A stretch of DNA of 64,000 nucleotides from Collybiopsis luxurians FD-317 M1 (taxonomy: Eukaryota; Basidiomycota; Agaricomycetes; Agaricales; Omphalotaceae), in the NCBI GenBank assembly GCA_000827265.1, contig KN834771.1:327330-391329 (forward strand), written 5' to 3'. A program made the translations under genes and the position numbers. Shown piece after piece: positions 1-12,277 of the stretch (position 1 is its first letter; the number at the start of each line of letters is the position of its first letter). The notes beneath the pieces are model-generated. The model was not told the DNA's origin and searched no databases. It saw nothing but the letters and a program-made list of their open reading frames with translations.

Positions 1-1649
1 CATGTTGATATAAAGCTAAGAGGCTACAGGAAAGAAGTTGTTCATGGTGCTAGACATTCTGTGCACTCCGAATTGATTATCTGCTACAGAACTGCAAGAT
101 AACCTGGCTAGAAATCTTACAGCTCCGGAAGATGGGGTTATGATTCATTCAATATGCATAACAAATACACTCTGACTGGAATGAGACTTGTATCAACAAA
201 TACATCTGTCCACCATCCTATTGTCCAAACCCTTCAATTGACAACATCCCTTAAGTCTCTCAGTATCTCTTGCAATAAATAAGATTTGTCTTCCAACTAT
301 GAAACCAAGTATCTCCAGAAAACTTCAAGAACCTCAGGCACTGACAGACATGAGCAACAGAAGTACCAGTCAGCAGAAATATAACACACATAGTATGCTT
401 CACTTCCTCCTTGATCTTTTTGATTTCTTGGTTACCTTGTGCTTCTTAGGTGCAGGAACAATGGCATCTGGGGTGCCGTTATTTGTTGTCAGTGCAAATT
501 GAGTCCTGGGCCAGATTTATCCTCACTGTTTGAAACCATAGGTGCCACAGAATCAGTCATGTTGTGTTCTACCACTGTCTGCGATCCAACACTGTGCTCT
601 TGTTCCCCTCTGTTTCCCCTCCCCGCTTTAGGGCTATTCCCTGTAGTATTCTGAGCATCAGTATATTGAAAAAGAGGGTAGTGAGGGAAGCCAGAAGAAG
701 GAGAATTAGAACAAGTGGAGCCCAAGATAAAACCTCGGGTATCTGAAAAACTAGATTTAAACTGCAAAATCGGCATAATCCAAAGACCCGCTAATGATTT
801 ATAATGAAAATCATCATTTTGGGCATTTTTTTGGCAATTATGACAGTGCATAAGTGGCTGTAGACCCTCGCCATAATTGCGTGATTTTCATTACAAACTG
901 TAAGCATTTTCTGGTTTTCTGACAGGAGATAGAAGATCCAGAAGTAGTAATGGAAACATTACCAGATGAAGAGTTCACATTGTTGGATGGAGACTTGGAC
1001 TTGAGAACATAGCTAGAAGAGTAATTTGGCTGAATAGCAACATATTTGGGATGAGTAACTCAGGGTCATACTCCAAGAAAGTAAGTGACTCACCTTGAGA
1101 GTACACAAGCAAATAGATCCAGGTGATGAGTAACTCAGAGTAATTGCAATTATTGTAAGCACTACCTACCGGCTAGCATAAAGGAAAGATTAGATAGGGC
1201 AACATGTTGGAGAGAGGCAAAATTAAGAGCATACATCCTGAAAGGAAAGAAGATTGCATTTCAAGATGGTAAGGAGGAATGCACTGAAACAAATGCAAAT
1301 GACTAGCTTACAAACTAAAAGCAAGTGCAGTATTATGATCAATCAGAATGCAAGGAAACAAAAAGAAGGGAGCAACTTACAAACTAGGTAATAAAGTAAT
1401 TCCAAGGCTGTAAACATTCATTAATATTAGAAGATGTAAAATACATACATCCTAAAATTTACAAAATTGCAATTATCAGGAGAATTTTTAGGAAATAGTC
1501 TACAAAAAATGGAAACTTACAAGCTATAGAAATAAATGACACCTCATTAGCACATTGGCCAAAGATAGGCAAACAATTAACACTTTACACTCTATGCAGG
1601 AAGATATGAGTTTAACAAGTACTAAGCAATACCTATACAAAAGAATATA
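1..1649. other. AT-rich DNA without a recognisable gene
   Basis: No open frame here has coding character or recognisable splice structure. From about 1070 onward scattered ACTCAC and ACTTAC words resemble the core of the tandem array that starts near 1650, so the right half is probably a decayed extension of that array. Confidence 0.5.
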
Positions 1650-4540
1650 GATGAATGACATACAGACTAAAGGGAAAATTTCCATCCAGTAAATATTAGC
1701 TGGCTGGAAGCAAGGAATTGTAAAGGGCTTACTCTCTTTGGGACAGGCAGATTTCCCATACAGTGAGTGGACATTGACTTTCAGAGAAAGTGAAGAACAT
1801 AAATAAATAACTTACAGACTAAGTGGAATGTCGGTAAGTAAGCATTGGTTTCCAGGGAACATAAGGGATGAACACTCACATGCTGCAGGCAAGGGAAAGC
1901 AGGGAATGGACATTGATTTCTGGAAGACATAAGAGATTAAGCACTCACCTTCTGTCAAAAGGTAGAATTTCCGAGAAAGTAAGCAGACATTGATTTTAAG
2001 AGACTATAGAGGAGAAAAAACTTACCCCCTATGAGAAGGGGAAATTTATAGGTGAGTAACTAATCATTGAGAGATGGGAGATAAGGAACTCACCCCCTAT
2101 TGAAAGGGATAGTTTCCAAGGTAGTCAGTGGATGCTGATTTTCCAAAGACATGAGAGATGCAGAACTCACCCCCTGCAGAAAGGAAGATTTTCAACTCAG
2201 TGAGCAGACATTGATTTCTGAGAGACAAGGGAGATGAAATACTCACACTCTAAGGCAGAAGGAAATTCCAATGAAGTGAGTGGACATTATGTTTCAGGAG
2301 ACATGGGAGATGCACCACTCACATACTATTGACAGGGGGAATTTAAAATCAAGTAAATGTACATTTATTTCCACTGTCCAGGGATACAATAGATGAAGCA
2401 CTCACCATCTATAAGGAGAAATATTAATTGCAGTGAGTTGAGGGTAATTTCTAGAGAACATTAGAAATAAAGCACTCACTTTCTATGGGCAGGGAATATT
2501 TTGCAGTGAGAGATCATTAATCTCTTGGTGAAATGGAAAATAAAGAACTCACTGTCTATGGGCAAGGAAAAATTTGCAGTATAGTGAGTGGACATTAATT
2601 TCTAGGGTACAAGGGAGATAGAGCACTTACTGACTATGTGCAAGGTGAATTTTTCAGTGCAGCGAGTGAATATTAAATATCTATTGAACATGACAGATGA
2701 GGAACTCACAAACTATGAGCAAAGAGAGGTTTCCAATGCAATGAGCAGACATAGAGTTCTAAGAGCATACATGAACCACTCACATCCTAGGGATTAATTT
2801 GAAATGCAATAAGTGAACATTAGTTTCCAAAAATTATCAGGCCAAAGGGCCACTCACATGCTATAGGCAAAGGAGATTTGCAGTGAGTGAGTGAACAATG
2901 ATTTCTAGGATACATGGAAGATGAAGCACTCACCCGCTATGAGCAGGAGATAATTTTCAGTGCGGTGAGTGAACATTGATTTTGAGCCAACATGGGAGTT
3001 GAAGCACTTACATGCTTTGGGTCAGAGACATTCCCAATGCAGTGAGTTGATATTGATTTTTAGAGGACGGGAGATAAAGCACTCACATACTATAGGCAAG
3101 GGGAAATTTCCATTTCCAGAGTAGTGAGCAGACATGTCAGACATTGGACCCTTACAGACATTGGAAATGGAGCACTCACATGCTATGGGTAAAGGGAATT
3201 TCCCAATAAAGTAGAGAGTAATAAATGGCAGATGAAGCACTCACATACTGTGTACAAGGGAAAATTTCAATACAGTGAGCACTGAGCAGACATTGATACC
3301 CAAGGGACATGGAATTACATACTATATGCCAGTGAAAATGTTTAATATAGTGAGTGGACATTAATTTCGGGGGAATATGGGAGATAAAGCACTCACATAC
3401 TGCAGGCAAGGGGAAATTTTCATTGAGAGAACATAAATTTTTTGAGAACATAGGAGGTGAGGTACTAACTGACTATTGGAAGGAAAATTTTTGAATGTAG
3501 TGAGTGGACATTAATCTTAAGAGGTTATGGGAGATAAAGCACTCACATCCTAGGGGAAGTAAAATGTTTCATCCCATGAGTTGACATTGAACTTGAGGGA
3601 CATGTGACATGAAGCACTCACATCCTATGTATCCAGTGAAGTTTTCAATCAAGTCAGTAGACATTGCTTCCTAAGATAACTTCAGAAAATGAGTACTCAC
3701 CCCCTATCAGCAAGAGGAAATTTGTTTTCAACACAGTGAGTGAATTTTGATTTTCAGGGGACATGGGAGATGAAGCACTCACAAACTAACATGAGTGCAG
3801 AAGAATCATGCAGTGAGCATATGTTGATTATGAAGGACATGGGAGATAGAGCCCTCACAAACTATGAGCAAGGGAAAAAGTTCAACATGAAGTGATTGGT
3901 CATTGATTTTTAGGAGATATGGGAGATGCAACACCTACATCCTATAGGTAATTTCCAACCCAGTGAGTGGAGATTGATACCAATATGACATAGGAGATGG
4001 AGTACTCACATACTATGGGCAAGAGTAATTTTGAATACAGCAAGTGGAGGTTAATTCAATCCGGAGGAAATGGGAGATGAAGGGCTCACATCCTATGAGC
4101 AAAGGGAAATTTAAAATGCAGTGAGTGGACATTAATTTCTAAGGACATGGGAGACCAAGCATTTACAATCTATGGGCAAGGAGGAAACTCCAATGCAGTG
4201 AGTGGACTCTGATTTCTAGAAGATATGGGAGATAAAACACTCACATTCTTTGGGCAAAGTTTTCATGCCATGAATGGATATTAATTCTAAAAACCATGGG
4301 AGATGAAGCACTCACATCCTGGTATGAGCCAAACAAAGTTTTAAATTCATTCATGAGATATTGATTTTCAAAGGACCATGTGAGATGAAGCACTCACAAG
4401 CTATCGGCAAAGTGAGTGGATATTGATTTGTGGAGGATATCAAAGACAAACTTACACTCTGGTGAAAGGAACAAATTCAGTTAAAACTTCCATGACTAAA
4501 CATTACATCTGAAATCTGAATATTCACCATCTATTGAAAA
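1650..4540. repeat. Tandem array of a ~76-bp unit, about 38 degenerate copies
   Basis: The plus strand repeats a core close to GCACTCACATACTATGGGCA, then an A/T-rich GGAAATTTCC-like centre, then GTGAGTGGACATTGATTT and a short ACATGGGAGATGAA stretch. By eye the core recurs about every 70-82 bp from 1655 to 4522. Examples are near 2316, 2474, 2850, 2927, 3080, 3174, 3238, 3390, 3540, 3776, 4003, 4084, 4238 and 4390. Each unit has inverted halves (CACTCAC against GTGAGTG) around a palindromic centre and could form a hairpin. The period is not a multiple of three, and no long frame survives on either strand, so this is not a protein repeat. On the minus strand each unit reads like a short intron; see findings. 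Confidence 0.9.
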
Positions 4541-4813
4541 TATCGGGTGACATTGGATTAGCACTCTAATCCATCCTCATAACTCAAATCAAATTTACCT
4601 CATTTGCTTTAATATGCATCATTGCTCGCTGGGTTAATCCACTTTCACCTTTGATATACCATACCTATTATTAATTTCTTTTATCACACAGTGAGATTTA
4701 GACTTGCCTCCCCAAATGTGCTTGGTGTGATATTCTCTGGCTTTATCATAGAATTGCACATCCCCATAGTTCTAAACTCATTCATCAGCTGTTACCCAGC
4801 TTTACAGCTGACT

Positions 4814-5933
4814 TCAAACCTTGAATTCCTCAAATTTATCATGAAGTAATCCCAACAATTTTAGTGTTTCTGGGTCCATGATGAAATGCCCATTCTGATC
4901 AAACAGCCTCAGGTTCTTGTACTTCCCTCTTGCATCCCAAAGGTCATAGCTATCCCACTGTCCAGGATAAACTTTGGTATTTCCTAGAAAAAATGCCTGA
5001 GTTTGAATATGAGTGTATTAGCCTGCTGACCCTGCAGTGTACTAGTTGTCTTACAGTAATTTTTGCATACTTATTCTTTTTCAGAACTCTTTTACAGTGT
5101 CACAAATAGAAAACATCCTACCATATTTTCTTGCACTTCATAAGAAGGAAATTTCCCTATGAACATTTCTTGCAATGTATACACAGCTGCCATCAATTTA
5201 TTCAGGAGTCAGTTGGAACTTGAGACCAGTAAAGAGAACTCACGTGCAGATACTACTGCCAAACATGGAGCCCCATTGATATTGAGTCTCCAAAGTGGTT
5301 GCATGCTAAATGGAGCCCAACTTGATGTATCATGTCACAAATAATAATTGAGTGTGTCATTGCACTCATACAAATTATCTGTGCTCACCCTGACTGTTGA
5401 AGGCTGGATTCGAATGTATCGCGGTCCTCCTCTCGGTTAAACTTCCGTACAATGGCATCTATCCCTTCCATTGGGCTTCCTTCTTGGCGAGAGCCCACAA
5501 TAAAATAGTCTTGCGGTTGCCAAAGATTAGGGCGCAAAGGACCTTTGACATAGTAAGAAACCTGACAAATCTGCTTCATTTCACAATTAGATCAGAGGAA
5601 ATTTGGAGGCCTACCCCTATTTATGGAATGCTTGAGACCAAGATAGAGTCATATGCAGATAAGGTACCTACTTGGACTAATCACCTCATTCTTATCGATG
5701 TATGTAAAACTAGATCTTGTCACCTGAAAGTTTTTTGCATGTTGAAAGAAGCCAGGCCTCAAGTCATATCCCAAAGGTTCAGCAGATGAGATGGAATCCA
5801 TAGTGACCTGATTCCTGCCGATGTACGTAAAGCTGGATTCTGCCACCTGAAAATTGTTTGCATTTTGAAAGAAGCCAGGTCTTGAGTGAGATTCAGAAGG
5901 TGTAGTAGATGAGTTGGGGTTCAATTGATCCAT
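4814..5933 (-). CDS. Lineage-specific hypothetical protein, five exons
   Basis: Not recognised as a known family. Splice sites and frame support exons 5933-5685, about 5570-5389, 5305-5244, 5186-5122 and 4996-4814. The model gives roughly 210 residues with all phases consistent and ends at a TGA. The only uncertain boundary is the acceptor of exon 2 (5573, 5570 or 5561, all in phase). Exon 1 holds two tandem copies of a 41-residue unit containing FFQ-A-NFQV and SFTYI. Such short Phe/Gln-rich segments also occur at the N-terminus of some agaric NTPase-type proteins, but that is only a hint. Exon 5 carries a Tyr/Trp-rich stretch (KVYPGQWDSYDLWDARGKY). The start at 5933 (MDQLNPN) was chosen because the repeat follows directly; an in-frame ATG at 5999 is possible. 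Codon quality in all five exons argues for a real gene among repeats. Confidence 0.7.
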
Positions 5934-6169
5934 AATGGTCCACAAGTACAGGTGATTCGAAAGATACTTGCTGGAAGGATGTGTTGAAGAGGGCAGCAAA
6001 GATGGGGATTCGAAAATCCAATGGTATCTGCATTGCTCTTAACGTGTCGCAGCATTTATAAACACATTGCGTGTTCACACCAGCTATGTGTGCAGCCTTG
6101 AGCTCAATTCAAAAACACTTCTATATTTCTGATAGATCGTTACATAAATGATTGATACAATATGATTAT

Positions 6170-6300
6170 TTACGAGTGCATAGAATGGAATGCCGAGTTT
6201 CTGAATTTGTGCCTGATCCAAGACAGGCAATTTTGAATTGATCTAAATTTTGTAATTTATACATTTTTAGCTAGTGTTCATTACATTGGATAGTCCGGGA
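6170..6300. repeat. Dispersed repeat fragment
   Basis: The stretch with ATGGAATGCC, AGGCAATTTTGAATTGATCT and the following TTTGTAATTTATAC region recurs around 24338-24440, and its right part recurs around 25395-25445. No coding content was seen. Confidence 0.6.
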
Positions 6301-6452
6301 AAGCCCACGACCGAAGGTTTCGGGCAAGACGCAGGATATTTACAGGGACAATCTGAACTCACATTACATAGTTGCAGTTCCTGGATTCCTCCTGTCACCG
6401 GCGTGATCGCAACAAACTTTCGCGATGATTCGACCATTACAGTCATTTGCAT
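6301..6452. other. Intergenic, nothing recognised
   Basis: A short open frame exists on each strand, but neither has recognisable content. Confidence 0.4.
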
Positions 6453-6453
6453 A

Positions 6454-6670
6454 CAGCTATTTAATTATTTGTAGCTTTGTTTTCGAAAAACACACCTTAG
6501 TGATCATATTTACCTACAAACAAACCACGAATTTATTGCTCCACAAGAATGCTGCCAAATATACAATTGTCCCGGCATCGGCGGAGCAATGAATAATATG
6601 GTTGTTTGGCCGTAACACGATCATCAAGGTGCGTTTTTTGAAAACAATGCTACAAATAATTAAATAGCTG
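6454..6670. mobile_element. MITE copy 1, TA target site, near-complete palindrome (217 bp)
   Basis: The left end CAGCTATTTAATTATTTGTA and the right end TACAAATAATTAAATAGCTG are inverted copies. The inverted homology continues inward through the FGAAAA/TTTTGAAAAC-type segment, the GATCAT words and the GCTCC/GGAGC words around a short centre at about 6545-6585. The element is flanked by TA on both sides (6452-6453 and 6671-6672). A diverged sister copy lies at 13940-14168. A TA duplication with long inverted ends suggests a Tc1/mariner-type non-autonomous element; the superfamily is inferred. Confidence 0.85.
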
Positions 6671-6672
6671 TA

Positions 6673-8150
6673 AAGTTTTGTAGTTTCAATTCTCACATTG
6701 TGTTTATTTGTATCTGGTATTCTGATAGGATCTCTATATATTCCAAGAGCCGGACATAGAGCCGATGCGTAAAGGAAGAGCAAACTGCTGATTTCGATGA
6801 GGATTGACTGATAAGTGGCATCCTCGGATGGTGGTTCCATACGATTCGATGGACCTGAGGCCCGAAATATATAAAGCAAGCAAATACAAGCAAACAACCT
6901 TTATGCATACAATTCGACAATCTTAAAGTTAATATTTCTCCTTTGGCTGAAATGGAGGTTGCGGGCAGTGAGAGCAAGTAAAGGACAAATCTTCAAACCC
7001 CAGGTAATTTTTGGAGGGATCAGGAAAGGGAGCAGTACAGGCGGTATTGTCGGTTCGCTCAATTAAAGATGTGCATCTCATTGTTCCTCGTCCTTGTGAC
7101 AAATCCCGTCAGCAGGTTTCAGGCTGACAGATAACTTAGATAGTTTTATAATAGAGCGTGGAAGTGATCCGAAGGGGGAACACATATGGAGATAAGAACA
7201 ACAGGACAAATAATTCATATCGGAATGTCTGCCATTAAGAAAATCAATTTCGCAGCAGACTGTGTCGCAGCTTCAACCCAAGGACGTTGAGAAGAGAAAA
7301 AAATAGAGGGAGACAAGTACACACTTGGGTCTATTCAGATCCTTCGAGCTTTGGCCGCACAGTCAATATTGCTCCTATACCAAATCCAGGTAACTTCGGT
7401 CCTCCAGAGCCTGTGACGAACAGAGAGAAAGAGAGTATATGACAAAGTAGCGGGTTGACAAATTATATAGAAGATGTCCGGACAGGGCTTTTAGAATGAC
7501 TATCTACTGTAGTTTTTTGACGGCAAACAGCGGGATTGGCAGCTGGGAAAACATTGAATGTATATGGCCAAAGGGGTCGAAGGATACCCACCTCGAACTT
7601 CTCCGACTTTATGACTTTATGGGCGTTCGGAGCAGCTACATATTGTCAATGATATCCATCCGCAAGGCCCAATATAAGAGCCTGATATGAGTAAGATACC
7701 TGGAGGAGCAACGATAAGTAGCTATACGAATTGTCCAAAGGGAGTCAGAAATAAGCATGCGACATCAGTAGGGGATCCAGATGATAGAACAGTTATGTAT
7801 CTCAGAAAGCCGGTCTGGAAGAACTACGAATTCAGCATCTTTGATCCACTGCCCCTCTACATAGGTCAAGCAAGTCGGCGATAAAGCTGATAGAGTCGGC
7901 GCATCATCTCAATCAGGAAATGAATCACAAGCTGCGGTAGAGTTAACTCCATACCGAAATGTTCCACAGCACAGGGAGAAGCTGGATCAGCGCAAGGGGA
8001 TAATAGAAAGGTATTTCGATTGTGATTCAAAATCCCCTTTGACGGCGTGATAGATGAGAATTATATCTCCTTTATCGAACCGTTGACACGCGCTGGCCCC
8101 GAACCCGTGTCCTTCTAAGCGCTCAGTGCGTATCTGGTTATATATAGTTA
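6673..8150. other. Intergenic, no supported gene
   Basis: Several frames of 60-130 codons exist on both strands, but none has recognisable domains or consistent splice sites. Probably decayed repeat DNA. Confidence 0.4.
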
Positions 8151-8236
8151 TTGCCTCCCATAGTCGAATCCACCCAGCCGGTACCCCAGCCCAATGCCGG
8201 TCCGCTTTTCGAAGCACTCAAAGCTGAAAAGACGGC

Positions 8237-8310
<74 letters not shown>

Positions 8311-8515
8311 NNNNNNNNNNNNNNNNNNNNNNNNNNNNNNNNNNNNNNNNNNNNNNNNNNNNNNNNNNNNNNNNNNNNNNNNNNNNNNNNNNNNNNNNNN
8401 NNNNNNNNNNNNNNNNNNNNNNNNNNNNNNNNNNNNNNNNNNNNNNNNNNNNNNNNNNNNNNNNNNNNNNNNNNNNNNNNNNNNNNNNNNNNNNNNNNNN
8501 NNNNNNNNNNNNNNN

Positions 8516-8582
<67 letters not shown>

Positions 8583-8828
8583 GCTGCTGCAGGCGAGGAG
8601 AAAGAAAAGCGTCCAGTTCCAGGTTCTGCGAAGGACTCCACTGCGGGGTCAACAAGCAGCAATACCGCTGCCAACACTGCCGATTCAACCTCTTTTTGTT
8701 TGAGAGATGTCTTCTTTGGAGGAGGGGAAGGAGGTACGGCTTGGGTACGGGGCATCAATATTTTAATTCGAACAGGGTCGATTAGATTTGGAAAACCCGT
8801 ATCGCGTTTGGGTTTCTGCATTGAATGA
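8151..8828 (+). other. Possible coding fragment interrupted by GA microsatellite and gap
   Basis: The plus-strand frame reads plausible protein on both sides of the microsatellite. On the left is PNAGPLFEALKAEKTAAE; on the right is an Ala/Ser/Thr-rich tail after GEEKEKRPVPGSAKD. The GA tract would encode an Arg-Glu repeat. The minus strand is also open, giving a Ser-Leu repeat. The gap length is unknown, so the frame across it is not guaranteed. No family recognised. Confidence 0.3.
8241..8577. repeat. (GA)n microsatellite containing an assembly gap
   Basis: Uninterrupted GA dinucleotides occupy 8241-8310 and 8516-8577. The 205 unknown bases at 8311-8515 lie inside the tract, so the true repeat length is unknown. 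Confidence 0.95.
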
Positions 8829-8829
8829 A

Positions 8830-10910
8830 CTTGGAGCGAACCTGATGGTGGAGACGAATTGGCTGTATTCAGCCCAAACTAGACAAGACTTGAAGAAGTA
8901 ATGCAAGCATTGAAGCAAGCCCACTAGCAAGCCCACTAGCAAGCCCTGGCACGGGCATCAAGTTATTGACCGATTAACGGAAACACCATCACGTGCATCA
9001 ATTCGCTTTGCGGCGGTAGGGAGTGGACAAAGTTCAAAAGCGAATTGAGCGCCATAGTACCGCGCAAACTGTGGATTATTAGCATCCAAATTCCTCAGCA
9101 AGTCTCTTTGCTCTTGCATTCAGAAGAAATGTCTGGATGCTGACTCTAAAATTCAGATCGAACAATGGGAAAACCATACTCTCGCAAAGGTCCTCATCCA
9201 GCCCCCGGCACGCCACTCAACATTGGGTGAATGTCAAAGAGAACATTGGAATCATGGGCGAAACGCTATGGGATACGACATCTGGCCCATGATATACCCA
9301 TCGATCAAGGCGCCATATTTTATCAGCAAGAGCTGCCAAAAAATTCAGACATCGGGTCGAGGATCGGTAGAAGGACAAAAAGTTGGAACGACTCGCGATG
9401 AGCAAGAGGGACTGGTCGAATAAGAGGTACAAAAGGGATACGGGACTCGATGTAAATGTCAAGAAAGAGAAAGGCAAAGAGAAAGTGGAATTGGCAGAGA
9501 GGGGGTTGAGAAGGACAAACGAGATTGGTGAAAAAGGAAGACATTAAGGTGAAGTCAGAAATAGTAAAGACAGGGATTGACTCGGAAGAACGCGAAAAAC
9601 ACAATGATCACTACGGGAAGAAAGAGGAAGTCCGATATGATACGTACGTGTCACTTAAGGTTTTCTTTCTCTAGATAATAATATGGTATCCAGGAATCCA
9701 TCGCGGTTCGCCAGCGAGCATATGGTATCTCTGTCAAAATTGAACCAGAGGAGTGAAAGGAATGCTGTAGATAGATAGTTAAATAAATCGCTTATCTGGC
9801 TGGCACTGCCAGCTCAATGGACTGAGAACCGAAAACAGTCAAAAAATAGATAGCCTTGGAGTTCTCGACAGAGAAAATAAAGATAAGAGACAAAAGATAT
9901 AAACTCAAGTGAGGAACACTGCATTACAGCCCTACCTTGCATGGCGAGGATTAAATTTGTCTTGAAGGATGCCGTAGTTCCCAGCAATCAGTGATCACAT
10001 TGACTACTCGGCTACCATGGGGAAGAACGTAACGACTGGCAGTCAGGATCCCAAATTCCAAATGTCGCACTTCGTTCCAAACTCATATTTAACGGGAAGG
10101 TTGCCAGGGACAAAGCGAGACACAGACGTGGGTGAGCTGTCTCTTTATGAAGCAGCCAAACCTTGGGCGTTAAACATGATACCGACGGAGGCATGGTCTC
10201 AGTGTCGTTCCAGCTTCGAGTCCTAGCAATCTGTGTTATAACTCGAGTGAGAAATTTGCTATTCTAGAATTAGAATATTCATCAATGATCTACTATGCAC
10301 GGTATGATAGATTAAACGTGATATATAAGGATATGTACTGATAGAAAAGGCTTTAGGAATATAGATTTCACAGCGCTTTTTATCCGAAGGGAAGTGATGT
10401 CGGAACGCTATCTTCACTAGAGTAGTGAAATGTGAGTCATTCCACATCTTTTCATGCACTTTGAAAGCTGATTCTTCCCTCCTTACCCAAAACAAAATTT
10501 TTCCCAATTTCTTTCACCTCGGGTGAAAAGAATTGATGTGCAGAGTGTTTGACTTCAGAAAAAAAATTTCAAGGCCATGGACAATGTTATCAAGCTGGGA
10601 AGTGAAGTTCTGATACCACGGAAATGATGCAAAACCCAGGCCCTACGCCAGCAAGGGAAGTGAGGATCTTTTAGGAAGAAATGCTGCTTAATACTATGCC
10701 GGATAAATGCGAGAGAAAATGAGTGGAATAAGGATCAAACCGGGTAATTCTGATGTTTGCAAGCATGATCATTTGCAAAGTTGCCAAGATGTCAGTTCTA
10801 ATTCCAAATATTCAGTCGGAGCCCCCTTGGCAACTACAGATACGTCATGTATGAGCAGTATAAAAGAGGATAGTGGCCATGGACTTTATCACTGCATCTA
10901 AACATTGAAT
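8830..10910. repeat. Gene-poor upstream segment of 7TM gene A, related to DNA upstream of gene B
   Basis: No gene is supported. The part at about 9190-9430 (core CCAGCCCCCGGCA) matches 12607-12845. The part at about 10115-10170 (GGGTGAGCTGTC followed by AAGCAGCC) matches about 13430-13465. The same two matched blocks precede the next paralogue, so this looks like an old tandem segmental duplication that included the 7TM gene. Confidence 0.6.
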
Positions 10911-12277
10911 ATGACCCCAGACCAGGTACTATTATATACCTACTCCAAAAGCATCTACCTTCTGGTGGTGCAAGTCATTATGTTTGCGACCGGATACAGT
11001 AAGAATTTGAAAATGCTTCTAAAAATCGCTCTAAATAAATTTTGAAATGCAGGAATATTTCTGGGGATGTTTTTTGTTCTTTATATCGTATTGTGAGTTA
11101 GGCGTAAGGTCACTATCTCTTAGATATTTCGCTCAATGAAAGTTCTGGAAGGACGAGTTCTGGAAGAAAACTCAACAAAATGATGGTTTTATGTCTGGTA
11201 GGGATTTTCATTGGCTTTACTTGGTCAATCTTTTGCATCGGCGGTACTCCCTTGGATCCCATGTTTGATTCTATCAAAGTGATCAGCAACTTGGACCTTA
11301 TTGTGGAAGAAAATTTGGTAGAGAGAAAGGGTTTTGTTTGGGATGATATGTCAATCTGGTCCGAAACAGTCAATGTCAGTATAGACCTGCTGCACTGGTA
11401 TAACTTACATCAAACTTTTCATATGCATGTCAGATTGTAATCAGTAATTTCATAGTAGTCTGGAGGGCATGAGTGCTACTCTGTGGAAAGAAAGTATGGA
11501 AGGGGATCCTTGCTATTCTCATGGGTGCAAACACAGGCATAGAAATCTCATCTGGTTTTACACTGTTACCTCATTCTGATCAACTTTCTTTTCTTTGAAT
11601 TGGAAAATCTAGTGATAAATATAGCTGAATGCATATATGACAATGCCCGAAAATCTGATCAAGTCAAGTCAACAGGCAGTAACCTTGTGGATGCAATTTC
11701 TACCGGAGTTTCTCTGACAACTAATGTTGTTGCAACTCTGACAATTGTGGTCAAGACTCTGTAAGTACTTATATTCATTCAATGACAATTACCTAGAGCT
11801 GGATTTATTGCTTTTAGAGCACATTTTCACTTCATTCGGCAAGCTTACAGTGCTTCCTGGGATCAAAGTCAGGCTTTGCAAGTGATGCTTCTTTTGATTG
11901 AATGCGGAGCAGTTTTTTGCTCATTCCAACTCTTTGGTGTCATTGCTTTTGGATTGAACACACATCCTGGAAGTTTTGCAGCTGTATTATTTTTTACTGT
12001 AGCAGAGAATCTCTTCAACATTGTTTCAGTAGGTGGCTTTTGATCTTGCCTCAGCTCTTTCTAACTCCTATCTCATAATCATGGCATACTCTCACAGGCC
12101 CTATACCCTGTTACAGTGTTTATCTTGATACATACCAACAAGTCGCTTGTGGATCAAACCTTCTATTCCACTCATTCTGTCAACCATACGGACCCACTCG
12201 ATGAAGTCCGAGTGACAGTTATGACACACTACACTACTACTACGGCTCACGGTGATACTCAAGTTGATGAACATTGA
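10911..12277 (+). pseudogene. 7TM paralogue A, broken by an in-frame stop
   Basis: This is the same seven-exon gene as the intact paralogues at 14627, 32483, 35450, 38931 and 46571. Exons are 10911-10998, 11053-11092, about 11152-11374, about 11435-11514, and then exons 5 to 7 ending at the stop at 12277. In exon 4 the conserved WRAW motif reads WRA followed by TGA at 11470-11472, where all sister copies have TGG (Trp). The following donor reads CAG/GCATAG instead of GT. Exons 5-7 are otherwise clean, including the IECGAVF motif and the C-terminal ALYPVTVFILIHT segment, so inactivation looks recent. If translated, only about 130 residues with the first two or three membrane segments would be made. 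The function of the family is unknown. Confidence 0.8.

Noticed and set aside
3022..3451. Repeated FPLPIVCECFIS peptide on the minus strand
   Set aside because: The ~76-bp period is not a multiple of three, the frames break every one to three units, and the text is a by-product of the DNA repeat.
1650..4540. CRISPR-like array
   Set aside because: The repeats are degenerate along their whole length without unique spacers, and the host is a eukaryote.
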